Assembly (NCBI GenBank): GCA_964617335.1
Contig: CAZTXG010000007.1
Location: 1-53,882, forward strand
DNA length: 53,882 nt
Direction: 5' to 3'
From: UBA2658 sp964617335
GTDB taxonomy: Bacteria > Bacillota > Clostridia > Oscillospirales > Oscillospiraceae
Part shown: positions 1-6,441 of the stretch, one piece after another
Numbering within the stretch: the stretch's first letter is position 1
Layout of the letters: each line of letters opens with the position of its first letter
The notes under the pieces: generated by a model
Told to the model about the DNA's origin: nothing
The model's database searches: none
The model's input: the letters and a program-made list of their open reading frames with translations, nothing else
Made by a program: the position numbers and the translations under genes

Positions 1-37
1 TTACTTCCTCGTTAAGCTGTACAATTTTCTCAGACAT
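1..37 (-). CDS. IS256-family transposase, N-terminal fragment (runs off the left edge)
   Basis: Reading leftward from an ATG at 37-35, twelve codons are visible (MSEKIVQLNEEV) before the window ends. An AGGAGA ribosome binding site lies about 8 nt upstream. From memory, this N-terminus matches clostridial IS256-type DDE transposases, which usually run to about 400 residues. Only the start is present, so no catalytic residue can be checked. It points away from the recombinase gene at 215. The insertion sequence end must therefore lie somewhere in 38-214, just upstream of that gene; I could not define the terminal repeat because the other end is outside the window. Confidence 0.55.
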   Translation of the reverse strand, partial: MSEKIVQLNEEV

Positions 38-147
38 GGTTTGCTGTCTCCTTTCGAATGTTTGTGTGGTAACTTCATTCTAACAGAGATCTGCAAACCG
101 TGTCTCTTTTTGTTTATTTGAATTTGCGCAACTTATTGTACCTTACC

Positions 148-176
148 GTTATATATGGCTCTCGCCAGATAATATA
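148..176 (+). promoter_or_regulatory. Possible sigma-E-like promoter for the recombinase gene
   Basis: TTATATA near 149-155 and GATAATAT at 169-176 are separated by 13 nt. They resemble the sigma-E -35 (ATATT-like) and -10 (CATACAAT-like) elements with two mismatches in the -10. B. subtilis spoIVCA is controlled by sigma-E, so this would fit, but the region is AT-rich and chance matches are likely. A TATAAT at 173-178 has no well-spaced -35. This stretch may also contain the end of the IS256-type element. Confidence 0.25.
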
Positions 177-214
177 ATAAATATATATAAGCAGATTGGA
201 GGGGGGAATTTGCC

Positions 215-1984
215 TTGGAACAGGACAAAAGGATTGCCATATATTCACGGAAGTCAAAATTTACCGGCAAAGGTGAGAGCATAGAAAACCAAATAGAGCT
301 TTGCCGCCAATATATAGAAACTCAATACGACAAGGCAGCCGCCGAAGAAGCTGTGGTGTATGAAGATGAGGGCTTTTCCGGCGGCAATATGGAGCGACCC
401 ATGTTTAAAAAAATGATGGACTATGCCCGAGGGGGAGCTGTTTCCTCCATAGTTGTATACAGGCTTGACCGCATAAGCCGCAATATTGGGGACTTTGCAA
501 AGCTTATTGAGGAGCTGGAGGAACTGGGGGTTTCCTTTGTTTCCATTAAGGAACAATTTGACACTTCCTCCCCTCTGGGACGGGCGATGATGTATATAGC
601 TTCGGTTTTTTCACAGCTTGAGCGTGAAACCATAGCAGAGAGAATACGGGATAATATGCAGGAGCTTGCGAAAACCGGCCGCTGGCTTGGGGGCATAACA
701 CCAACGGGCTATGAATCGGAGGCTGTGTCTAAGGTGACTGTTGACGGCAAGGTTAAAAAGGTTTCCAAGCTTAAAATAATACCAGAGGAAGCAAGGCTTG
801 TAAGGCTTATATTTAATAAGTTTCTGGAGACAAATTCCCTTACAAAAACAGATGCCTATTTACTTCAAAATGGCTATTTGAGCAAAAATGGCTTGCCCTT
901 CAGCCGCTTTACAATAAAGGGAATATTAAAAAACCCCACATATATGATTGCCGACGAAGCGGCCTTTAGGTATTTAAGAGAGAATAAGGCAGATACTTTT
1001 GGCGAAAAGGAAGAATTTGACGGTAAGCATGGGGTAATCGCTTATAACCGCAGCATTCAAAAAGCAGGAAAGGCAAACCGTGAAAGACCGATGAATGAGT
1101 GGATTGTAGCCATTGGCGCCCACGAGGGGCTTATCAGCGGAAAGCAATGGGTGAAGGCCCAAAAACTACTAGAGCAAAACAGCTTAAAAGCTTATAGAAA
1201 ACCAAAGAGCAACACGGCCCTTCTTTCCGGTCTGCTTTTTTGTGAAAACTGCGGTTCTTATATGCGCCCAAAGCTTACAAAAAGACTTAATAAGGATGGC
1301 GAGCAGGTTTATACATATCTTTGTCAGACTAAGGACAGGGGCGGCAAAGACTGCTGCGACAGCAAAAATGTCAATGGAAATAGGCTTGATTTGGCAGTTG
1401 TTGAGGAAATTAAAAAGCTGACTGAGGATAAAAGGGAATTTGCAAAACAGCTTGAGGAAAGCAAAAGCCTTATTTCTGCCGACCTCTCGGATTACAGCGA
1501 GGAGTTAAATCGCCTGGAGCAAAGCTATAATGAAAACCAGAAGGCCATAAAAACCCTTACAGCAGCCCTTGGAAAAGCAGACGAGGGTTGCATAGCCGAC
1601 TATATTATTAAGGAAGTTGAAGAAAAACACAGGCAAAATCAGCTGCTTCTTTTAAGGATTGAGGAATTAAAGCTAGCAGCTAAAAGTAAGATACTGACCG
1701 ATGAGGAATTTAAGCTTCTGTCAAATTCCTTGGCAGTATTTGAAAATATCTTCGACCATATGAACCTTGAGCAAAAGCGCCTGACCTTGAGAATGCTTAT
1801 AAAAAAGATTATATGGGGGGAAAATGGAGCGAAAGTTTATCTTTTTGGCTCTGATTTGGACGATGGAGAATTTATAAAGCCCAAGTCCGCAGACAGTAAG
1901 AAGATTGAGGCTGGGGAATTGGAACAGAGTGCTTTAAACAGGGGAGAGGGTAAAAAAGAGACCTTATGTGAGTATAGCAAATGA
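215..1984 (+). CDS. Large serine recombinase of a sigK intervening (skin-like) element, SpoIVCA-type
   Basis: 589 residues, starting at TTG (215-217) behind a strong GGAGGGGGG site at 198-206. The resolvase domain (about residues 5-150) has the catalytic serine in YSRKS (S14) and the arginine motif YRLDRISR. It is followed by a recombinase domain, a zinc ribbon with CENC and later cysteines (about 340-385), and a C-terminal coiled coil (about 405-500). This is the layout of large serine integrases/excisionases. The TGA stop lies in the AATGA core where the 3' half of sigK begins, and the ORF overlaps that segment. Position and neighbour imply it excises the element from sigK in the mother cell, as SpoIVCA does in B. 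subtilis. That function is inferred; the family assignment is clear. Confidence 0.9.
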   Translation: MEQDKRIAIYSRKSKFTGKGESIENQIELCRQYIETQYDKAAAEEAVVYEDEGFSGGNMERPMFKKMMDYARGGAVSSIVVYRLDRISRNIGDFAKLIEELEELGVSFVSIKEQFDTSSPLGRAMMYIASVFSQLERETIAERIRDNMQELAKTGRWLGGITPTGYESEAVSKVTVDGKVKKVSKLKIIPEEARLVRLIFNKFLETNSLTKTDAYLLQNGYLSKNGLPFSRFTIKGILKNPTYMIADEAAFRYLRENKADTFGEKEEFDGKHGVIAYNRSIQKAGKANRERPMNEWIVAIGAHEGLISGKQWVKAQKLLEQNSLKAYRKPKSNTALLSGLLFCENCGSYMRPKLTKRLNKDGEQVYTYLCQTKDRGGKDCCDSKNVNGNRLDLAVVEEIKKLTEDKREFAKQLEESKSLISADLSDYSEELNRLEQSYNENQKAIKTLTAALGKADEGCIADYIIKEVEEKHRQNQLLLLRIEELKLAAKSKILTDEEFKLLSNSLAVFENIFDHMNLEQKRLTLRMLIKKIIWGENGAKVYLFGSDLDDGEFIKPKSADSKKIEAGELEQSALNRGEGKKETLCEYSK

Positions 1985-2345
1985 GGTACTGATGTATTTT
2001 CGCGCGGCAAAAAAATCCATGGGTGACATTTCCCTTTCGGAAACCATAGAAACAGATGGTGACGGAAGCACCCTTTGCCTTATGGATGTTGTTTGCCTTG
2101 AGGAAAACACCTTGGAAAGAATCAGTCAAAACGAGCTGGCTGCTGTGATGAAAAATCTTATATCTGAGCTTTTGGACGAAAGGGAAAGCGAGATAATAAG
2201 GCTGCGCTATGGGCTTGGGGGAGAAGAACCGAAAACCCAAAGGGAGGTTGCCGCCATATGCAATATAAGCCGTTCTTATGTGTCCCGCATTGAAAAAAAG
2301 GCCTTGGAAAAGCTCAAGTCTCAACTAAATCCAGAGCATTATTAA
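1968..2345 (+). CDS. sigK: Sigma-K C-terminal half (SpoIIIC-type), split gene
   Basis: The frame encodes sigma-70 region 3/4 of a sporulation sigma factor. ANEVLMYFRAAKK aligns with ENEILMHLRALKK of B. subtilis sigma-K, and EKALEKL-type region 4 carries TQREVAAICNISRSYVSRIE. Regions 1 and 2 are missing. The nominal GTG start at 1968 has no convincing ribosome binding site and lies within the recombinase ORF, so the segment is probably not translated alone. After excision of the element, the 5' half should be joined near codon ANE (1980). Similarity to sigma-K rather than sigma-E rests on this motif plus the adjacent recombinase. A strong terminator follows. Confidence 0.85.
   Translation: MSIANEVLMYFRAAKKSMGDISLSETIETDGDGSTLCLMDVVCLEENTLERISQNELAAVMKNLISELLDERESEIIRLRYGLGGEEPKTQREVAAICNISRSYVSRIEKKALEKLKSQLNPEHY
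1980..1984 (+). other. Probable recombination core (AATGA) at the element/sigK junction
   Basis: AATGA occurs where the conserved sigma-K reading frame (I-A-N-E-V-L-M) begins. In B. subtilis the skin crossover is also AATGA, in the same Asn-Glu codons of sigK. Here the core is read as AAT GAG in the sigK frame and as AAA TGA (stop) in the recombinase frame. The matching core beside the 5' half of sigK is outside the window, so the second site is not confirmed. Confidence 0.65.
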
Positions 2346-2359
2346 AATGGAAATATTTT

Positions 2360-2404
2360 AACTGCCGTCTGGAATGAAAGCAGCTTCCGGACGGCAGTTT
2401 TTAT
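2360..2404 (+). terminator. Terminator after the sigK 3' half
   Basis: A 15-bp stem (AACTGCCGTCTGGAA paired with TTCCGGACGGCAGTT, one G-U) has a 10-nt loop and is followed by TTTTT. It separates sigK from the two-component operon. Confidence 0.9.
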
Positions 2405-2438
2405 AAAAGGTCATAAAACAGCAAGTTTCTTCCAAAAC

Positions 2439-2467
2439 TTGTTTTGTTTTATTAAAAGCACTATAAT
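2439..2467 (+). promoter_or_regulatory. Sigma-A promoter of the two-component operon
   Basis: TTGTTT (2439-2444) and TATAAT (2462-2467) are 17 nt apart, about 55 nt upstream of the response-regulator start. Confidence 0.65.
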
Positions 2468-2521
2468 GATGCAATAGGGATGCAGTTAGGCCCTATGATG
2501 CTCACCGAGAGGGTGGAGGAT

Positions 2522-3175
2522 ATGATTAAAATTTTGATTGTGGAAGACGAAAAGCCCATAAATGACCTTATAGAAATGAACCTTTCCGAAGCCGGCTACG
2601 ACTGTACCTGTGCTTATGACGGCATAGAGGCGGCAGACATAATAGAAAAGGAGCGCTTTGACCTTATCCTGCTGGATATTATGCTCCCCGGAGCCAATGG
2701 CTATGAGCTCATGGATTATATAAAGCCCCTTGAAATGCCCGTTATCTTTTTAACAGCCAAAGGCAGTGTTGAAGATAGGGTGAAGGGTTTAAAGTTAGGA
2801 GCGGACGACTATCTTGTGAAGCCCTTTGAAATAGTGGAGCTTTTGGCAAGGGTTGAGACTATATTAAGGCGTGCGGGAAAAACCCAAACTATCATAACAG
2901 TTGGAGACATTACTATAGACACAAGAGCCCACACCGTTATGCGGGGCAGCCGTGAAATTTTGCTTACTATGAAAGAGTTTGAGCTTTTGCTGCTGTTTGT
3001 CAGAAACCGCAACATCGCCTTGTTTCGTGAAACCCTATACGAAAGAGTTTGGCAAAGCGAATACATGGGGGATTCACGGACTGTTGACCTTCATGTGCAA
3101 AGGCTGCGGAAAAAGCTCCACTGGGAGGATAAAATACGAGCCATTTATAAGGTGGGATACAGATTAGAAGCCTAA
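2522..3175 (+). CDS. OmpR/PhoB-family response regulator
   Basis: About 217 residues with a receiver domain (1-115) and a winged-helix DNA-binding domain (about 125-217). The phosphoacceptor is D52 (LILLDIMLPG), with acidic residues ED at 8-9 and the conserved lysine in LTAKG. I chose the ATG at 2522 (MIKILIVEDE) because it gives the usual family N-terminus; an in-frame ATG at 2480 would add 14 atypical residues. GAGAGGG and GGAGG lie upstream. It is first in an operon with a histidine kinase and an unknown membrane protein. Target genes and signal are unknown. Confidence 0.93.
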   Translation: MIKILIVEDEKPINDLIEMNLSEAGYDCTCAYDGIEAADIIEKERFDLILLDIMLPGANGYELMDYIKPLEMPVIFLTAKGSVEDRVKGLKLGADDYLVKPFEIVELLARVETILRRAGKTQTIITVGDITIDTRAHTVMRGSREILLTMKEFELLLLFVRNRNIALFRETLYERVWQSEYMGDSRTVDLHVQRLRKKLHWEDKIRAIYKVGYRLEA

Positions 3176-3210
3176 AGATTAATTCCTTTTGGAAAACATA
3201 CATATGCGCC

Positions 3211-4128
3211 ATGGCGGTTATAGCGGCGGTTTTATGTCTTGCCCAGTGCCTGCTTTTTCTCCTTAAGCCAAATTTGGCAGGGGAAACCTACAGACTTTAT
3301 ACTTTGGGGCTTTCCTCTGCTTCGGTTATTGGCGGGCTTTTGATAGCTTTTTTAAGACATACCTCCGCTAAAAAGGCTTCCGAAGGCTTAAAAAGCGACA
3401 GGGAGCGAATTAAAGCTTTGGAAGACGAGCTTACTCATCTAGAGGAGCTTGCAGGCCGGCGGGAGGAGTTTATCGCAAGCTTTGCCCATGAACTTAAAAC
3501 CCCTCTTACAGCTATAATCGGCTATGCGGATATGCTGCGCTCTAAGGACATGGCTCCAAAGCCAAGATTTACAGCGGCAGGATATATTTTCTCAGAGGGA
3601 AAGCGCCTTGAGGCTCTTTCCCTAAAGCTCATGGATATTATTGTTTTGGGAAAGCAGGATTTTCAAAAAAGGCGCTATGATGCCGGTGTTTTAATCCGTG
3701 AGGTGGCAGCCGTTACAGTGCCCTCTTTGGGCGATGCCGGAATGACTCTGGAAATACGCTGGGAAAAGGGCGAGGTTGAAATTGAACCTGACCTTTTTAA
3801 AACCCTGCTTATAAATCTTGTGGACAATGGTCGAAAAGCCAGCAAGTACGGCCAAAGCATAGACCTTTACGGCAAAAATGAAGAAGGCGGTTATGCTTTT
3901 TACATAAGAGATTACGGCAGGGGTATGAAAAAAGATGAGTTAGAGCGGATAACAGAGCCTTTTTTCATGGTTGATAAAAGCCGCTCCAGGGCGCAAAACG
4001 GAGCGGGGCTTGGCCTTGCCCTGTGCAAGCGCATAGCCGAGCTTCACGGAACAAGCCTTATGTATTCCAGCCAGCTGGATAAGGGAACAACAGTTCGTGT
4101 GTTTTTGGAAGGGGAGCAGCCCATATGA
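3211..4128 (+). CDS. Membrane sensor histidine kinase
   Basis: Two hydrophobic segments (about 3-20 and 33-48) precede a short coiled linker, a HisKA domain with FAHELKTPL (H93) and a HATPase_c domain with N (LVDNGRKA), G1 (DYGRGMKKDEL) and G2 (GAGLGLAL) boxes. It is the partner of the upstream regulator. The extracellular loop is very short, so sensing is probably in the membrane or by a partner such as the next gene. The ATG at 3211 lacks a good ribosome binding site. The frame is open upstream to the regulator stop and reads NSFWKTYICA before it, so translation may start earlier, perhaps at the ATT at 3178. The 3' end overlaps the next ATG by 4 nt. Confidence 0.9.
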   Translation: MAVIAAVLCLAQCLLFLLKPNLAGETYRLYTLGLSSASVIGGLLIAFLRHTSAKKASEGLKSDRERIKALEDELTHLEELAGRREEFIASFAHELKTPLTAIIGYADMLRSKDMAPKPRFTAAGYIFSEGKRLEALSLKLMDIIVLGKQDFQKRRYDAGVLIREVAAVTVPSLGDAGMTLEIRWEKGEVEIEPDLFKTLLINLVDNGRKASKYGQSIDLYGKNEEGGYAFYIRDYGRGMKKDELERITEPFFMVDKSRSRAQNGAGLGLALCKRIAELHGTSLMYSSQLDKGTTVRVFLEGEQPI

Positions 4129-4880
4129 AAAAATTTCTCGGCCCCCTTATTGCAATAGTTTTGACCATGCTTATACTGTATATCGCAAATTTGCTGCCTG
4201 CACTTATATTTAACTCCGCCGCCTATGGAAACGCAAAAGTTTATGGGGAAACCCAAGCCTTGGACAGCCTTATGGAAAAGGGAGATTTTTTAGGTCAGGC
4301 TCTGAAAAAGGATGTGTTTTGGAGTGCAGACAGGCAGGGAAAGGATGGCTTTAGAACAAATAATTCGGGCAATCTTGACTATGATGAAAAAAAGGAGTAT
4401 TTTGCAGACCTTGCGGAGCTTATAGAAAAGGGTAAATTGCCTGGCTTTCTCTCCGGAGAAATGCAAAAAGCCCTTGAGTCCGCTGTTGCAGAGAAAGTGG
4501 AGCTTATTTCGGACAGCGGAAAAAGCCTGCCCCTTATCCATATTTACTACGAATGGATAAGCGATTGGTCAAACTGGATGGAGGTTTACATTGACGAGGA
4601 AACAGGGAAAATCTTGTACGCATATTTCAGCGGGAGCTGCCTTGATAAGGGCGGAGAATACGCAAGGGAGTATCCGGAAGTTTTATCTTTAGAGGAGCTA
4701 TCCCTGCTTTATGCTGAATATATGGGCTATAGCATTGAAAACCTTAAGCACTCGGAAAACCCCAACGAAAACGCCCTCATACTAACCTGCAGCGACGGAG
4801 ACCGTGAGGGAAGGTTTATGATTAACCTTATATATTATGCCGGCACCATGTATGATGTGAAAATTTCTCCCCAGCCTTAG
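4125..4880 (+). CDS. Unknown membrane-anchored protein of the two-component operon
   Basis: 251 residues with an N-terminal transmembrane segment (about 4-24, PLIAIVLTMLILYIANLLP) and a long, mostly hydrophilic part presumably outside the cell. I do not recognise a domain. The region IHIYYEWISDWSNWMEVYIDEETGKILYAYFSG-like suggests a beta-rich fold in which two-residue turns such as DEETGK alternate with strands, similar in style to PepSY-like repeats; this is only an impression. It overlaps the kinase stop (ATGA), so it is translationally coupled and may modulate the kinase or be part of its output. Confidence 0.75.
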   Translation: MKKFLGPLIAIVLTMLILYIANLLPALIFNSAAYGNAKVYGETQALDSLMEKGDFLGQALKKDVFWSADRQGKDGFRTNNSGNLDYDEKKEYFADLAELIEKGKLPGFLSGEMQKALESAVAEKVELISDSGKSLPLIHIYYEWISDWSNWMEVYIDEETGKILYAYFSGSCLDKGGEYAREYPEVLSLEELSLLYAEYMGYSIENLKHSENPNENALILTCSDGDREGRFMINLIYYAGTMYDVKISPQP

Positions 4881-4977
4881 ACAAGGCTTTAAAAATATTA
4901 GGATTTACTGAAAATAGCTCAAAGTCAACAGACGCTGCTCGTATTAAAAGCAGCTGGTCTGCTCATATTTTAATGTA

Positions 4978-5021
4978 AAAGACAGGGCCGCTATGAGGAT
5001 TCTCACGGCGGCCCCGTCTTA
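4978..5021. terminator. Shared terminator hairpin between convergent genes
   Basis: GACAGGGCCGC pairs with GCGGCCCCGTC with one A-C mismatch, followed by T-rich sequence on both strands. It overlaps the last codons of the minus-strand flippase gene (stop at 5003-5005). A weaker hairpin lies near 4929-4957. Confidence 0.6.
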
Positions 5022-6343
5022 CATTTTGTGAAAAATTTAAAGCCCACCACTTTTTTTAAGCGCCAGATGCTTAAGCTGAAATTAAAAACTTCCTCGAAAA
5101 ACAAGATTGCTATGTAGCCTTCAAGGGCAAAGCGGGGCAAAAGAGTGTATACCAGCAAAACCCCCAGAAGGGAATCTACAATATTAAAGCCCATGGACCA
5201 AATCTGCTGACCCAAACCTCTAAGGCAGCCATCTGTAACCATATCCATATAAATAACGGGTACAAGCAGGGAGAAAATCCGTATGTAATAACCTGCTTCT
5301 GGGCTTTTGTATATCATTTTGCCCAAGGTTTCTGAAAGAATAAAGAGTAAAGCCGCAACAAAAAGAGAGAAAGCAAGGCTTTTTGTCAAAAGCTTTTCAA
5401 CTGCTCTTTTTATTTCCCCCTGCCTTCCGGAAACTTGAGCAGCTGTAAGCTCCGGCACAATAAGCTCGGCAAGAGAAGTTAAAACGCAGGAGGGGAAAAA
5501 GATAATGGGGAAAACCATACCCTGAATGGTTCCGTAGCCTGCCAAGGCCCTGTCTGCGGAAAAACCCGCTTTTTTAAGTCCCCTTGGGACAAGGAGCTGC
5601 TCAATTGTTGATAGTGAGCTTCGAGCATAAGCGGAAAGTGCCAGAGGCACGGCGATGTTGAGCATTCGAGAGGGCAGGCGGGGGGAGTCCTCCTTTTTCT
5701 TTCCGTGGCGGCGGCGGTCAAAAAGAAAGATTGAAGTCATAAGAAGAAAAGAAAAAACTTCTGCTAAGCTTGCCCCTGCGGCGACCGAGGCACAGCTTTT
5801 TTCAAGGTCATTTCCTGCAGCGGCAGATAAAAATAAAACCACAAGGGCAATTCTTACAAGCTGCTCTGCCACCTGGGCTATGGCTGCCTTAAAGATTCTT
5901 CCGCTGGCGGCAAAATACCCGTATAACACCGAGGAAACAGACATAAAAGGAAGGCTGGCAGCCAGTATTTTAAGGGACAGAACAGTTCTTGCATCCCCTA
6001 TCCATAAAAAACCTATGGGCTCGGCACAAAGGAAAAGTATAAGCCAGGCGGAAACTCCAAAAAACAAGCTGTAGCCTATGCAAAGCCCCATTGCCTTTCC
6101 AATTCCGCCTTCACGCCCTAGGCCAATCTCTTCAGAAATAAGCCTTGTTGAGGCAAAGCGTATGCCAGAAATGGCGAAGGTGGCAGCAAGAAAACCCACA
6201 GAGCTTACAAGTCCGTATAGGCCGACACCGGCAGCTCCTATGCGGGATACTAGCCACACCTGAAACAAAAGGGCGATAAGCCGCATAAGAAGGGTGGAGC
6301 CTGTCAGAAGGGCAGTATCCCGCAAAAGTTTCTTTTTTCTCAA
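5003..6343 (-). CDS. SpoVB/MurJ-like polysaccharide flippase (MOP superfamily)
   Basis: 446 residues with about 12-14 predicted hydrophobic segments across the whole length. The N-terminus (RDTALLTGSTLLMRLIALLFQVWLVSRIGAAGVGLYGL) is typical of SpoVB-type members of the MATE/MOP superfamily, which move lipid-linked cell-wall or spore-cortex precursors across the membrane. It starts at TTG (6343-6341) behind GGGAGGTG about 9 nt upstream. That ribosome binding site forms the 3' arm of a stable hairpin (6355-6396), so expression may be attenuated. It lies 98 nt downstream of recG on the same strand. SpoVB is likely but other MOP paralogues cannot be excluded. Confidence 0.82.
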   Translation of the reverse strand: MRKKKLLRDTALLTGSTLLMRLIALLFQVWLVSRIGAAGVGLYGLVSSVGFLAATFAISGIRFASTRLISEEIGLGREGGIGKAMGLCIGYSLFFGVSAWLILFLCAEPIGFLWIGDARTVLSLKILAASLPFMSVSSVLYGYFAASGRIFKAAIAQVAEQLVRIALVVLFLSAAAGNDLEKSCASVAAGASLAEVFSFLLMTSIFLFDRRRHGKKKEDSPRLPSRMLNIAVPLALSAYARSSLSTIEQLLVPRGLKKAGFSADRALAGYGTIQGMVFPIIFFPSCVLTSLAELIVPELTAAQVSGRQGEIKRAVEKLLTKSLAFSLFVAALLFILSETLGKMIYKSPEAGYYIRIFSLLVPVIYMDMVTDGCLRGLGQQIWSMGFNIVDSLLGVLLVYTLLPRFALEGYIAILFFEEVFNFSLSIWRLKKVVGFKFFTKCKTGPP

Positions 6344-6354
6344 AAAAACAACAC

Positions 6355-6396
6355 CTCCCGAAGTCTCATATACAAAAGCATATGCGGCTTCGGGAG
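6355..6396 (-). promoter_or_regulatory. Hairpin covering the spoVB-like ribosome binding site; also a terminator-like structure after recG
   Basis: On the minus strand CTCCCGAAG (6396-6388) pairs with CTTCGGGAG (6363-6355), with an inner ATATG/CATAT pairing. The 3' arm contains the GGGAG of the downstream ribosome binding site and is followed by GTGTTGTTTTTTT. The same sequence can therefore act as an intrinsic terminator for recG and as a block to spoVB-like translation. Confidence 0.6.
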
Positions 6397-6441
6397 CTTG
6401 TTTGCTTATTTTATGGAAAGGTCCGCCCTTGGGGCAGCTTT

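Noticed and set aside
2480..2521. Longer N-terminus of the response regulator from the ATG at 2480
   Set aside because: The extra 14 residues are not family-like and the upstream ATG has no proper ribosome binding site; MIKILIVEDE at 2522 is the normal start.
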